NCBI RefSeq assembly: GCF_002902965.1 | Contig: NZ_CP026106.1 | Coordinates: forward strand, 372,001 to 436,000 | DNA length: 64,000 nt | Direction: 5' to 3' | From: Paraburkholderia hospita | GTDB taxonomy: Bacteria; Pseudomonadota; Gammaproteobacteria; Burkholderiales; Burkholderiaceae | Part shown: positions 1-10,580 of the stretch, one piece after another | Position numbering within the stretch: the stretch's first letter is position 1 | Layout: the number at the start of each line of letters is the position of its first letter | Notes under the pieces: model-generated | What the model saw: the letters and a program-made list of their open reading frames with translations, nothing else | What the model was told of the DNA's origin: nothing | Database searches by the model: none | Program-made: the position numbers and the translations under genes

Positions 1-993
1 ATGAACCCTGCGCGCCAGGCGGCGATCGGCGGCGGCGTGCCCGTGTCGGTGCCAGCGTTGACGGTGAACCGCGTGTGTGGATCGGGCGCGCAGGCGATCG
101 TGTCGGCGGCGCAGGAGATCGCGCTCGGACTCGGCGATGTGGCTGTCGCGGGCGGCATGGAGAACATGGACCGCGCGCCGTATCTGCTCGAAAGCGGACG
201 CTGGGGCAACCGCATGGGTAATGCGCAAGTGCACGACAGCATGCTGCGCGACGGCCTCGTCGATGCGTTCTCGAACGAGCACTCCGGCTGGCACACGGAA
301 GACCTCGTGAGCAAGGCCGAACTGACGCGCGCCGCGCAGGATGAATGGGCGGCGCGCTCGCAGCAGCGCTTTGCTGCCGCGCAGGAGCGGGGTGTGTTCG
401 ACGCGGAACTGGTCGCCGTCGAAATCGCGGGGCGCAAGGGCGCGGTGCAGTTCGCGCGCGACGAGCAGCCGCGTCCCGACACGACGATCGAGACGCTCAC
501 GAAACTGCGCCCCGCGTTTCGTCCCGATGGCACGATCACGGCGGGCAATGCGCCAGGCCTCAATAGCGGTGCAGCGGCGATGATCGTCGCGGGGCGTGAC
601 TATGCGGAGGTGCATGGCATTGAAGCGTCCGCGCGTCTGGTTTCGTTCGGCATCGCAGCCGTCGAGCCGGGCATGTTCGGTCTCGGTCCTGTGCCCGCCG
701 TGCAGATCGCGCTCGAACGCGCGGGCTGGAAACTCGGCGACGTGGAACGTGTCGAGATCAACGAGGCGTTTGCTGCCGTGCCGCTTGCCGTTGCGCAGAA
801 GCTGGGGCTGGCGCTCGACATAGTGAATGTCGAAGGCGGCGCGATTGCGCATGGTCATCCCATCGGCGCAACGGGCGCGGTGCTCACGACGCGCCTCATC
901 CATTCGATGCGCCGCGATGGCCTCAAGCGCGGCATCGTGACGTTGTGCATCGGCGGCGGGCAGGGCATTGCGCTCGCGCTGGAAATTATCTGA
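1..993 (+). CDS. acetyl-CoA acetyltransferase (thiolase), 5' end outside window
   Basis: Thiolase that condenses two acetyl-CoA or cleaves a 3-ketoacyl-CoA. The 330 codons present are about 60 short of a normal thiolase (about 390). The first ATG falls inside the conserved GMNPARQ stretch, so the true start lies upstream of the window. Catalytic residues are visible: the acyl-accepting Cys at residue 26 (VNRVCGSG), the His of GHPIGATG near 286 and the second Cys near 316 (TLCIGGGQG). The gene ends with TGA and a strong hairpin follows. The substrate chain length cannot be read from the sequence; biosynthetic (PhaA/AtoB-like) and degradative roles are both possible. Confidence 0.93.
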   Translation: MNPARQAAIGGGVPVSVPALTVNRVCGSGAQAIVSAAQEIALGLGDVAVAGGMENMDRAPYLLESGRWGNRMGNAQVHDSMLRDGLVDAFSNEHSGWHTEDLVSKAELTRAAQDEWAARSQQRFAAAQERGVFDAELVAVEIAGRKGAVQFARDEQPRPDTTIETLTKLRPAFRPDGTITAGNAPGLNSGAAAMIVAGRDYAEVHGIEASARLVSFGIAAVEPGMFGLGPVPAVQIALERAGWKLGDVERVEINEAFAAVPLAVAQKLGLALDIVNVEGGAIAHGHPIGATGAVLTTRLIHSMRRDGLKRGIVTLCIGGGQGIALALEII

Positions 994-1014
994 CGCGGTT
1001 TTCGTTGCTGTTCT

Positions 1015-1053
1015 GATGCCCGCAGCGGGACACGCAAGTCCGCTGCGGGCATC
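1015..1053 (+). terminator. hairpin terminator after the thiolase gene
   Basis: A perfect 14-bp inverted repeat (arms 1015-1028 and 1040-1053, GATGCCCGCAGCGG and its complement) with an 11-nt loop starts 22 bp after the thiolase stop. The T tract behind it is weak (GTCGATTT), so termination may be only partly intrinsic. Confidence 0.65.
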
Positions 1054-1116
1054 GTCGATTTGCGACATACTGCATGCGCATGGCGTACGCCACGCAAACG
1101 GACCAATGGAGGAGCA

Positions 1117-2055
1117 ATGCGAATTCTCGTAGTGGGCGCGGGCGCTGTGGGCGGATACTTCGGCGGACGTCTTGTGCAGGCGGGCCGCGATGTCACATTT
1201 CTCGTGCGCGAAAAGCGCGCTGAAGAACTGCGGCACTTCGGGCTCGTCATTAAAAGTCCGCGCGGCGATGTGACATTGCGCGACGTGAAGACCGTGCTCG
1301 CGGATCAGATCGCGCAGCCATACGATCTCGTGCTGTTGAGCTGCAAGGCGTATAACCTGGACGATGCGATTGAATCGTTCGAATCCGCTGTCGGCGAATC
1401 GACGATGATCCTGCCCGTGCTGAACGGAATGCGTCATATCGATGTGCTCAAGCAGCGATTCGGCGCGACGAAGGTATTGGGCGGGCAGTGCGTGATCGCC
1501 GCGACGCTGAATCGTGAGCGCGAAATCGTGCATCTGAACGACATGCATGCGATCGGCTTCGGCGAGCTCGGCGGTGGGCTGAGCGAGCGCGTGCAAGCGG
1601 TTGCGTCGGCGTTCGATGGTGCGGGCTTCGACTCGACGGCGTCCGACAACATCCTTCAGCAGATGTGGGAAAAGTGGGTGTTCCTCGCGACGCTTGCGGC
1701 CAACACCTGTTTGCACCGTGCCGCGATCGGCGACATTCTGAAGACACCGGATGGGCGGCGTGTGATCGAAGGCATATTGGCCGAATGCAAGGCGGTCGCG
1801 GCGGCGAACGGTTATGCCATCGGCGAGGCGTCCAATGCGCGTGCGCAGACCATTCTGTTTGCGGATGGCTCGGCGTTGACGGCGTCGATGCTGCGCGATA
1901 TCGAAGGGCAGTCGCGGATCGAGGCCGATCATATCGTCGGCGATCTGATTGCGCGTGGCGGCGAGGCGCAGAAGGACGGCGTGTTGTCGCTGCTGCGTAT
2001 CGCGTACAGCCATCTGAAAGCTTATGAGGCGAGGTTGGCGCGGTTATCCGCGTAA
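1117..2055 (+). CDS. ketopantoate reductase family protein (ApbA/PanE)
   Basis: NAD(P)H-dependent 2-dehydropantoate 2-reductase family, 312 aa. The N-terminal Rossmann motif is clear (ILVVGAGAVGGYFGG). The centre carries the family's conserved Lys region (KWVFLATLAANT), and the helical C-terminal domain holds a conserved Asn-rich/His segment. The ATG at 1117 is chosen because GGAGGAG sits just before it and the nucleotide-binding fold starts at residue 2; an in-frame ATG 57 bp upstream has no ribosome site. Burkholderiales carry several paralogues of this family, so this need not be the pantothenate-pathway enzyme. Confidence 0.85.
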   Translation: MRILVVGAGAVGGYFGGRLVQAGRDVTFLVREKRAEELRHFGLVIKSPRGDVTLRDVKTVLADQIAQPYDLVLLSCKAYNLDDAIESFESAVGESTMILPVLNGMRHIDVLKQRFGATKVLGGQCVIAATLNREREIVHLNDMHAIGFGELGGGLSERVQAVASAFDGAGFDSTASDNILQQMWEKWVFLATLAANTCLHRAAIGDILKTPDGRRVIEGILAECKAVAAANGYAIGEASNARAQTILFADGSALTASMLRDIEGQSRIEADHIVGDLIARGGEAQKDGVLSLLRIAYSHLKAYEARLARLSA

Positions 2056-2125
2056 CAACGCGGAGGGGCCAGAACGCGGCGAAGCTGAAGTAGAATCGAC
2101 GGCACTGAATCACGCGAGGTGGACC

Positions 2126-2425
2126 ATGCCCATTCCCCAGGGATCGGTGCCAGCGCTGTGCACGGCTTCCGCGACGACGTTCTCGATCGGTATTATCTTT
2201 CTTGGCTATTGGGGCCTCCAGGAAGGAGGCCACTGGACGCCTACCGACAGGTTCGTTGCTGGGCTTGCGATTGTTGGGTTTGCGTTTTTGGGTCTCGTGC
2301 CGTGGGTGGCGACCAGTCCCGTCGAGCCTGATACGAATGATAAGAAGGTGCGCTCCGCGCGGGGGATGTTTCTGGTTGGGATGATTGCGGTTTGGTTGTC
2401 GATTGTTGTGTCGGTTATCTTTTGA
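2126..2425 (+). CDS. small hypothetical inner-membrane protein
   Basis: Protein of 99 aa starting MPIPQGSV, with three hydrophobic segments (about residues 12-27, 39-57 and 77-98) and a short charged loop between the last two. The ATG at 2126 follows a GAGGTGG ribosome site. The in-frame extension upstream is polar and unlike a coding N-terminus, so it is left out. Family not recognised. The stop abuts composite repeat A. Confidence 0.6.
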   Translation: MPIPQGSVPALCTASATTFSIGIIFLGYWGLQEGGHWTPTDRFVAGLAIVGFAFLGLVPWVATSPVEPDTNDKKVRSARGMFLVGMIAVWLSIVVSVIF

Positions 2426-3237
2426 TTTTTTCTTTGTCTGCGACGCTGGGTCGGTTGTTTTGGGCTTTGCGCTGCTATTCGCGGTTCGGCCTTTGCGGCG
2501 CGGGCGTTGTCGGTCGGTTTGGTTGTTCTAGCCTGTGCGCTGGCATCCGCGTTATGCCTTCGTGCTTCACGCGTCGCCCCTGTGCGGGGCGGCACCTACT
2601 TTTCTTTGCCGCCGCAAAGAAAAGTAGGCAAAAGAAAGCGGCTAACACCGCCAACATTTCTTCTTGCCTGAGGGCCCCCGGCGGCCCCGCGCTCCACGCG
2701 GTAACGCGCTATCGCCTGCCCGTTGCCAACGCTTCGAACTGATGCCTCCCCCACTTCAGACACCCGTACAAGGGCCAGCAGCAGCGAATGGTTTGTGCCG
2801 CCCAGGTGGCAAACTGTGTGTAGGTTGTCGCACCGCACAGGTTAGTGCTCTTACCAGAAACACCAACCTTGCGATTCAGTCCGGAGTGATGCGCGTACGG
2901 CGCGAAAGCCTACACACAGTTTGCCACCTGGGCGGCCGAGGTCTATCTGGCACGGCGTGCTGCGACGCGGGCACATGAAGCGGGTGAGGCGTATGGAGAG
3001 AGCGTTGGCAACGCACGCGTACAGATACGTTGCCGTGTGAAATACGGGGCCGTTGGGGGCCCTCAGGCAGGAACAAGGACTGGCGGTGTTAGCCGCTTTC
3101 TTTTGCCTACTTTTCTTTGCGGCGGCAAAGAAAAGTAGGTGCCGCCCCGCACAGGGGCGACGCTTGAACGGCAAACACCGTAGCGCGGATGCCAGCGACA
3201 AAACCAGCAAACCACCCAGCGTCGCAGACAAAAAAAA
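2426..3237. repeat. composite inverted repeat, copy A (intact)
   Basis: This nested palindrome fills the whole gap between the convergent stops of the small membrane protein and the OprD porin. Outer arms: GTCTGCGACGCTGGGT at 2436-2451 and its complement at 3214-3229, each with a T run on the outside. Middle arms: a 15-bp hairpin CCTACTTTTCTTTGC / GCAAAGAAAAGTAGG with a 4-nt loop, at 2595-2628 and again inverted at 3106-3139, each beside a CGCCCC...GGGGCG hairpin. Inner arms: a perfect 28-bp inverted repeat at 2797-2824 and 2909-2936. Two more copies lie near 13.6-15.7 and 18.3-20.3 kb. ORFs inside are low-complexity artefacts of the repeat. Confidence 0.9.
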
Positions 3238-4752
3238 TCAGAACACCTTCACCGGCACATTCACCACCAGCCGATACTCCATATTATCCGGGTCCGAATA
3301 GTGCGCCGTCGACTTGTGATACATCGCGATAAACGTAATCTTCGTATCCTTGAACCGCCCGCTTTGCAGCGTATAGCTCGGAATAAAGCCGATTTCATGA
3401 TGCGTGCCGTGCACATACTCGCCATTCCGCGTATACGGCCCGATAGCATTTGACGCCGCGCCAGCCGAAGCATCCGCGCCCCAGCCCGTCACGCCCCACA
3501 GCATCGCCTTGAAGCCGGGCAAGCCGGCATACTTGCCATCAAACGTATACCGCAACTGGAACGACTTTTCATGCGGCGCGTTGTAGTCAACGTCCATCGA
3601 GTTCACGAGATAAATGCCGTTCGTCTCGTTCACATAATCGAAGAACTGGTCGCCAAGAATCTGCTGATAACCGAGCAACACCTGATGCGGACCATGCTGC
3701 GCCGACAGCGACAGGCTATACGCATTGTTGTTGATATGCCCTTGCAGCGCCGAACCCGTCTGATGCGTCGAGTAGATGTTCGCAAGACCCGCCCACTTGA
3801 CAGTGTTCACATCGCCGATCGAATGCGAGATCGCCGCGTAGAACTGATTCCACACGTCTTCCGCCTGGTCCGCGTACAGCGTGACCGTACCGTTGGGCGA
3901 ATAGTCCCAGTTGCCGCCGAAGTAGGACAGGCGCTTGAACGTCGTGCCGCCGTACGATGTCGTCAGGTCTACGAGGTTCGTGTGGCCGCGCGGGTCGACC
4001 TTCGTGAAGCTGCCCGCTTGCAGCGTGACGTTATGGATATCGTTGCTCACGGCCGACACGCCGAGGAACGTCGGCGGCAACGCGCGGTTGTCGTGCGGTT
4101 CCATGAACGGGTTGTTGTCGACGATCTGCAAGCCATACTTGACGACCGTCTCGGAGATGCGCCCCTTGATGTCGTACATGCCCGGATACGCCCACGCGAG
4201 CTGATCGGAGCCGCCGCCGCCCTTCGCCACGTGCACCATGTTGCCCGCACCGTTGCCGCCGTCGAGCTTGAGCGCGGCAAACAGCGACGCGTCGAAGCCG
4301 AGTCCCACGGGCCCTTGCGTAAAGCCCGATTCGAAGTTCGCCTGCATGCCCTGAACCCACGCGTGTCGGTGCGGCCCGCCTTCGTTGTCGAACTGGTCGG
4401 CGTAATTGCGGAACAGCAGGTTCAGATGGCTGTCGGCGATCAGGCCTTTGCTTTTCGCCTGGCTCGACAACGGCGCGGGCGGCGTCACGGCCTGGTCGGC
4501 TTCGGCGTTCACGAGCGCGTTGTTGGTTTCGGGCTGCACCTCAGCGACATTCGGTGTGTGTTTGAGCTTCGGTTTGGCTGGCGCCGTGGGCGACGCCGGC
4601 GCAGCCTGCGCCACGGCGGCGCTCGCCGCGGCAGGTACGGCGGGCGCAACTGCGTCGTCGGCCAGCGCGGCGGTGGCGATCGTCAGTGCGGGCAGGCCCA
4701 CTGCCAGCAACGCGAACTTCGATGCTCCTGATGTGGATCGTTGGGTTGTCAT
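3238..4752 (-). CDS. OprD family outer-membrane porin
   Basis: Outer-membrane channel of 504 aa. It has a signal peptide (residues 1-31, ending ATAALA), an Ala/Pro-rich spacer to about residue 90 and then a beta-barrel with OprD features (SHLNLLFRNYADQ near the start, SYFGGNWDYSPNGTV in the middle). The C-terminal residue is Phe (VPVKVF), as needed for barrel assembly. OprD proteins take up amino acids, peptides and small carboxylates. It lies 155 bp downstream of oppF on the same strand, so it probably serves as the outer-membrane entry for the peptide transporter. The Ala/Pro-rich N-terminal insert is longer than in classical OprD. Confidence 0.85.
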   Translation of the reverse strand: MTTQRSTSGASKFALLAVGLPALTIATAALADDAVAPAVPAAASAAVAQAAPASPTAPAKPKLKHTPNVAEVQPETNNALVNAEADQAVTPPAPLSSQAKSKGLIADSHLNLLFRNYADQFDNEGGPHRHAWVQGMQANFESGFTQGPVGLGFDASLFAALKLDGGNGAGNMVHVAKGGGGSDQLAWAYPGMYDIKGRISETVVKYGLQIVDNNPFMEPHDNRALPPTFLGVSAVSNDIHNVTLQAGSFTKVDPRGHTNLVDLTTSYGGTTFKRLSYFGGNWDYSPNGTVTLYADQAEDVWNQFYAAISHSIGDVNTVKWAGLANIYSTHQTGSALQGHINNNAYSLSLSAQHGPHQVLLGYQQILGDQFFDYVNETNGIYLVNSMDVDYNAPHEKSFQLRYTFDGKYAGLPGFKAMLWGVTGWGADASAGAASNAIGPYTRNGEYVHGTHHEIGFIPSYTLQSGRFKDTKITFIAMYHKSTAHYSDPDNMEYRLVVNVPVKVF

Positions 4753-4907
4753 TGCAATTCCATTTTTTCTAGTTGATGAAACAGCGGCGCGGCGGTCGGC
4801 CGTGCCACACTTTCTCGCCCGTTCCCGCCGTCGCGCGAACGAACGCCTCCCTCGGCGCAGCGGCTAGCTGCGTCGTGGAAAAAGGTTTGTGTGAAGCTAA
4901 AGGGTTG

Positions 4908-5899
4908 TCAGGTCATGACGGCGCGTATGCAGGCGACCTGCGTATGACCGATGCCCGTTGCGCTCGTAACGGGCCGCTCGTTCGCGCAGGCATCGATTGC
5001 ATCCGGGCAGCGCGTTCGGAACGCGCAGCCCGAAGGCGGCGTGAGCGGCGACGGAATCTCGCCGCGCAACAGCACATGCTTGCGCGCACGCTCGGCAACC
5101 GGGTCGGGCAGCGGCACGGCCGACAGCAGCGCTCGCGTGTAAGGATGCTGCGGCTCGCGATACACATCGCGCTTGTCGCCGAACTCCATCACGCGGCCCA
5201 GGTACATCACGAGCACACGCTGGCTGATCGCCTTCACGACGGCCAGATCGTGTGCAACGAACAGCAGCGACAGCGATAGCTCGCATTGCAGATCGCGCAG
5301 CAGATTGACTATCTGCGCCTGGATCGACACATCGAGCGCGGACACCGGCTCGTCGCAGATCACCAGTTGCGGCTCGCCGATCAACGCGCGCGCGATGCCC
5401 ACGCGCTGGCACTGGCCGCCCGAGAATTCGTGCGGATAGCGGCGGAGATGATGGTTGCTCAGCCCGACGCGTTCGAGCATCGTCCGCACGCGTACGCGTA
5501 TCTCCTCACGGCCGAGTTGCGGCTGATGCGTCTTCAGCGGCTCCGCGACGATTTGTTCGATCGTCATGCGCGGATCGAGCGATGCGAGCGGGTCCTGAAA
5601 AATCATCTGCACGTCGCGGCGAATCTGTGTGGTATCGCGTGACGTGCCTTTCACCGACTCGCGTCCTTTCCACTGTACGCTGCCCGAAGTCACCGGCGTA
5701 AGGCCGATGATCGCGCGCGCGAGCGTCGACTTCCCGCAACCAGATTCTCCGACGAGGCCCACCGTCTCGCCACGACGCACATCAAACGACACACCGTCGA
5801 CGGCGCGCAGCGTCGCCTTCTTCGACCACGGATAGCCGCCCTGCGCGATGCTGAAATGCACGCTGAGGTTGTCGACCTTGAGTAGGGTTTCCTGGGCGC

Positions 5900-5903
<4 letters not shown>
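4908..5903 (-). CDS. oppF: oligopeptide ABC transporter ATP-binding protein OppF
   Basis: Cytoplasmic ATPase of a peptide importer, 331 aa. Walker [10 protein letters not shown], signature [15 protein letters not shown], Walker [14 protein letters not shown]-loop FVAHDLAV, and the C-terminal OppD/OppF extension with its Cys motif ([10 protein letters not shown]...C). The start at 5903 gives a 4-bp ATGA overlap with the oppD stop. The longer in-frame version merely reads the oppD tail. Confidence 0.93.
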
Positions 5904-6901
<998 letters not shown>

Positions 6902-6902
6902 C

Positions 6903-7793
6903 TCAGCGGTCCTTCGGATCGAGTGCATCGCGCAGGCCGTCGCCGACGAAGCTCACGCTATAAAGCGTCGCGCACAGCATGAGAGCGGGGCACAGCAGCA
7001 GCCACGGCGTCGATTCGAGCTTCTGCGCGCCGTCCTGGATCAGCACGCCCCAGCTCGTCATCGGTTCCTGCACGCCGAGGCCGAGAAACGACAGCACCGA
7101 TTCCGTCAGCACGATGCCCGGCACCGTGACCGTCGCATAGACGACCACGACGCCGATCAGGTTCGGCACGATATGGCGCGTGATGATCGAACGCGAATCG
7201 ACGCCGATCGCTTTGGCTGCGTCGATGAATTCGCGTGAGCGCAACGACAACGTTTGCCCACGCACGACGCGCGCCATGTCGAGCCACGAAAAAGCGCTGA
7301 TGGTCAGCACGACCAGATAAAACGCGCGGCCGAACAGCGTCATCATCAGGATCGCGATCAGCATGTAGGGGATCGCGTACATCATGTCGACGATGCGCAT
7401 CATCACGGCATCGACTCTGCCGCCGAGATAGCCGGCCGTCGCGCCCCACGCGACGCCGATCAGTCCCGATACGAGCGTGCCGAGCAAACCGACTTCGAGC
7501 GACACGCGCCCGCCGACCAGCGTGCGCACCAGCAGGTCGCGGCCGAGTTCGTCGGTGCCGAACCAGTGCATGTTGTCGAGTGTCGGCGCGAGGCTGATCG
7601 CGGACCAGTCGCTGTCGATCGCGTTGTTCGGCGACAGCAGCGGCCCGACGAAGCACGCGAGCATGATGACGGCCAGCAACAGAAGCGCGACGAACGCCGC
7701 GCGATTGCGCACGAAGCGGCGCGCGGCCGTCGCGAGCGGGCTGCGCGAAGGCGGCGCATCGACGACGGTCAATGAAACAGGTGGCATTCTCAT
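6903..7793 (-). CDS. oppC: oligopeptide ABC transporter permease OppC
   Basis: Inner-membrane permease, 296 aa. An N-terminal OppC_N region (RNRAAFVALLLLAVIMLACFV as first membrane span) is followed by the BPD permease domain with the EAA motif (EFIDAAKAIGVDSRSIITRHIVPN). The start MRMPPVSL at 7793 lies 5 nt after the oppB stop; an alternative Met is 2 codons later. The much longer in-frame ORF is a read-through of oppB in another frame. Confidence 0.92.
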   Translation of the reverse strand: MRMPPVSLTVVDAPPSRSPLATAARRFVRNRAAFVALLLLAVIMLACFVGPLLSPNNAIDSDWSAISLAPTLDNMHWFGTDELGRDLLVRTLVGGRVSLEVGLLGTLVSGLIGVAWGATAGYLGGRVDAVMMRIVDMMYAIPYMLIAILMMTLFGRAFYLVVLTISAFSWLDMARVVRGQTLSLRSREFIDAAKAIGVDSRSIITRHIVPNLIGVVVVYATVTVPGIVLTESVLSFLGLGVQEPMTSWGVLIQDGAQKLESTPWLLLCPALMLCATLYSVSFVGDGLRDALDPKDR

Positions 7794-7798
7794 CGGTT

Positions 7799-8737
7799 TC
7801 AATAGCGGATACGCGGATCGAGCCATGCGTACGCAAGGTCGACGAGCAGGTTGAAGAGAACAGCGACGGCTGTCGTCAGCACGACGAGGCCGAGCACCAG
7901 CGTGTAGTCGCGGTTGATCGCGCCGTTGACGACGAGCTGGCCGATACCCGGCAGCGCGAACACCGATTCGGTGACGACAGCCGCCGTGATCGACGAAATG
8001 CATACCGAGCCGAGCAGCGACACGACGGGCATCAGCGCGGGCTTCATCGCGTGGCGCAGGACGATCGTGCGCGCGGGCAGGCCCTTCGCCCGCGCGGTGC
8101 GGATGAAGTTGCCCGACAGCACTTCGATCATGCTGCCGCGCATCACGCGGGCGATCAGCGCGACGTTGATGATCGTCAGAAGCGCGATGGGCAGCACGCG
8201 ATAGCGCCACTCGCCTTCGCCCCAGCCGCCCGCGGGCAGCCAGCCGTGGCCGTCCGCGGTCTTGAGCAGAATGGCGAACACCCACACCAGCAGCGGGCCG
8301 AGCACGAACGGCGGCACGACGTTGCCGATATTGCCGAGCACCATCACCGCGTGATCGATCACGCTATCGCGGCGCACGGCGGCAATCGTGCCGAGCGTGA
8401 CGCCGATCACCACGGCGATCGGCACCGACACGCCGCCGACGCCGAGACTCACGGGCAGCGCCTTCAGCACGAGATCGGTGACGGACCAGTCGGTGTAGCG
8501 GAACGACAGGCCTAGGTCGCCGTGCAGCAGCGCCCACAGATAGTGCAGATACTGCTGCCACAGGGGCTCGTCGAGGTGATAGCGCGCGTTCAGGTTCGCG
8601 AGCGTGGCATCCGACAGATGCTTCTCGGTATCGAACGGGCCGCCCGGGGTGAGATGCAGCAGCAGATAGCATGCGGTGATCACGGCGAGTATCGTCGGGA
8701 TCGCCCACAGCGTGCGGCGCAACGTGTATGCAAGCAT
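7799..8737 (-). CDS. oppB: oligopeptide ABC transporter permease OppB
   Basis: Inner-membrane permease, 312 aa. It starts MLAYTLRRTLWAIPTI, typical of OppB/DppB, and has about six membrane spans and the EAA loop (NFIRTARAKGLPARTIVLRHAMKPA). The C-terminus AYAWLDPRIRY is characteristic of the family. It lies 18 bp from oppA. Confidence 0.93.
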   Translation of the reverse strand: MLAYTLRRTLWAIPTILAVITACYLLLHLTPGGPFDTEKHLSDATLANLNARYHLDEPLWQQYLHYLWALLHGDLGLSFRYTDWSVTDLVLKALPVSLGVGGVSVPIAVVIGVTLGTIAAVRRDSVIDHAVMVLGNIGNVVPPFVLGPLLVWVFAILLKTADGHGWLPAGGWGEGEWRYRVLPIALLTIINVALIARVMRGSMIEVLSGNFIRTARAKGLPARTIVLRHAMKPALMPVVSLLGSVCISSITAAVVTESVFALPGIGQLVVNGAINRDYTLVLGLVVLTTAVAVLFNLLVDLAYAWLDPRIRY

Positions 8738-8755
8738 GAGTGCGGTTCCTGCTGT

Positions 8756-10372
8756 TTAGTGCTTGAGCAAGTACAGGTCTTGCGACGCGCGCATGTCGAG
8801 ATAGTTGGTCGATGCGTAGCCGCCGACGTACGGCTTCACCAGACGCGCCGCCGAGTACTGGAACAGCGGGATCATCGGATAGTCGTTCATCGCGAGGTCA
8901 TGCGCCTGCGAGAGCAGCGTGGTGCGCTGCCTGTCGTCGGTCTGCTGGTTGGCCTGATCGATCAGCGCGTCGACCTTCGGGTTGCAGTAGTGCTGGTCGT
9001 TCTGCACGCTGCCGCAGCGGATCAGGTCGAAATACGACATCGCGTCGTTGTAGTCGACGAACCAGCCGTCGCGCGACGCCTGCACCTTGCCGTCATGACG
9101 CTGCTTGAGCAGCACCTTGTACTCGACGTTCTCCAGCTTCGCGGTGACGCCGAGCTTGGTGCGCCATTCCGACGTAACGAAGAGGGCAACCTTCTTGTGC
9201 AGATCGTTCGTGTTGTACGTGAAAGTGAACGTGAGCGGCTTCGCATCCGAGTAGCCGGCTTCCTTCAGCAGATTGCGCGCGTATTCGACGCGCTTTGCCA
9301 TCGGCCATGATGCCCACTCCGGCTTGAAGACGGCGGCGCCTTCCGTGCCCTTCGAGATCAGGCCGTACATCGGCAGTTCGCCGCTCGACGTGAGCTTCGA
9401 CGTCAGCAGCTCGCGATCGACCACCATCGACAGCGCCTGGCGCACGCGCTTGTCCTTGAAGACGGGGTCGTCGTTGTTGAGGCTGTAGTAATACGTTGCG
9501 ATCTGCAGGCCCTTCTGCAACTGCTGGCCGAACTGCTTGTCGACCTGGTTGTAGATGCCCGACGGAATCGTGTACGTGTAGTCGAACTGCCCGGCCTGGT
9601 ACATGCGCATTGCCGTTTCGTCGCTTTCGATGGGCAGATACGTGACCTTCGAGATCGCGACCTTCGGTGCGTTCCAGTAGTTGCCGTTCTTGTTGATGAC
9701 GAGGCGGTTGTTCGGCTGCCAGTCGGTCAGCGCAAACGCGCCGTTGCCGACGAAGTTCGCCGGGCGCGTCCAGTCGTTGCCGAACTTCGTTACGACTGCC
9801 TTGTCGACGGGGGCCATCGTCGCCATCGCCGTCAGTTGCGGGAAGAATGCGGCGGGCACGTCGGTCTTCACTTCGAGCGTGTACGGATCGACGGCGCGCG
9901 CGCTGAGGCTCGTCACGGGCGCCTTGCCCGCGATGATCTCCTTCGCGTTCTTCACGAACTCGACGAGCACCGTGTACTTCGAACCCGTCTTCGGATCGAC
10001 GACGCGCTGCCACGCATACACGAAGTCCGCTGCCGTGACGGGCTGGCCGTTGCTCCACTTCGCATCGTGACGCAGCTTGAAGACCCACGTGTCGGGCGCG
10101 GTGCGCGTCCACGACTGCGCGACGCCAGGCACGATCGCGCCCGTTGCGTCGATGCGCGTCAAGCCTTCGAACAGATCGAGGCCGATCGTGTTGCCCGTCC
10201 ACGATTCGATGTGCGCGGGGTCGAGCGATTCGGTTTCGGCGGGAACCTGACGGGTCAGTTCCTGGCTCGCGGCGAGCGTGGCGCCCGACGGGACCGTGAC
10301 GGCCGATGCGTGTTGCTGAAATGTGAGGACGAGCGCGGCCAGCGCCGTCGTATAAACGAACGGTGTTTTCAT
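8756..10372 (-). CDS. oppA: oligopeptide-binding protein OppA (SBP family 5)
   Basis: Periplasmic peptide-binding protein, 538 aa, with a signal peptide (MKTPFVYTTALAALVLTFQQHASA). The SBP_bac_5 signature is visible (GLTRIDATGAIVPGVAQSW and TFKLRHDAKWSNGQPVTAADFVYAWQR-like segments, residues about 70-130). The family-typical DKRVRQALSMVVDRE lies near residue 320. It heads oppABCDF and delivers peptides to OppBC. Specificity is not readable; MppA (murein peptide) is a close relative. Confidence 0.93.
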   Translation of the reverse strand: MKTPFVYTTALAALVLTFQQHASAVTVPSGATLAASQELTRQVPAETESLDPAHIESWTGNTIGLDLFEGLTRIDATGAIVPGVAQSWTRTAPDTWVFKLRHDAKWSNGQPVTAADFVYAWQRVVDPKTGSKYTVLVEFVKNAKEIIAGKAPVTSLSARAVDPYTLEVKTDVPAAFFPQLTAMATMAPVDKAVVTKFGNDWTRPANFVGNGAFALTDWQPNNRLVINKNGNYWNAPKVAISKVTYLPIESDETAMRMYQAGQFDYTYTIPSGIYNQVDKQFGQQLQKGLQIATYYYSLNNDDPVFKDKRVRQALSMVVDRELLTSKLTSSGELPMYGLISKGTEGAAVFKPEWASWPMAKRVEYARNLLKEAGYSDAKPLTFTFTYNTNDLHKKVALFVTSEWRTKLGVTAKLENVEYKVLLKQRHDGKVQASRDGWFVDYNDAMSYFDLIRCGSVQNDQHYCNPKVDALIDQANQQTDDRQRTTLLSQAHDLAMNDYPMIPLFQYSAARLVKPYVGGYASTNYLDMRASQDLYLLKH

Positions 10373-10580
10373 GGTTGGATTCGCAGAAAGAGTCGGGAGA
10401 GAAACGCAAGCGGCGCGGACGCCACTGACGGTTATCCGCGTGATGAAGGCCGAGGCGGCCCTTGTTCGGTGTACGGCATGCAGGATTCCTTACAATTATT
10501 ATTACAGGCATCCTACAGCGGAATTTTGTGCGCCCCCCGACTTGCGGAAGCGCTTCCAACCAGGATCGAATGCCTGCCTT
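10373..10580 (-). promoter_or_regulatory. upstream region of oppA
   Basis: A 208-bp gap between the regulator stop and oppA, both on the minus strand. It contains a markedly AT-rich patch (about 10487-10525, with TTACAATTATTATTACAG) that probably holds the oppA promoter. No convincing -35/-10 pair or operator palindrome could be fixed. Confidence 0.35.

Noticed and set aside
3571..4731. A 386-codon plus-strand frame
   Set aside because: Shadow of the OprD porin on the other strand; no domain.
6903..8285. A 460-codon OppC
   Set aside because: The extra N-terminal part is oppB read in another frame. The real start near 7793 follows the oppB stop.
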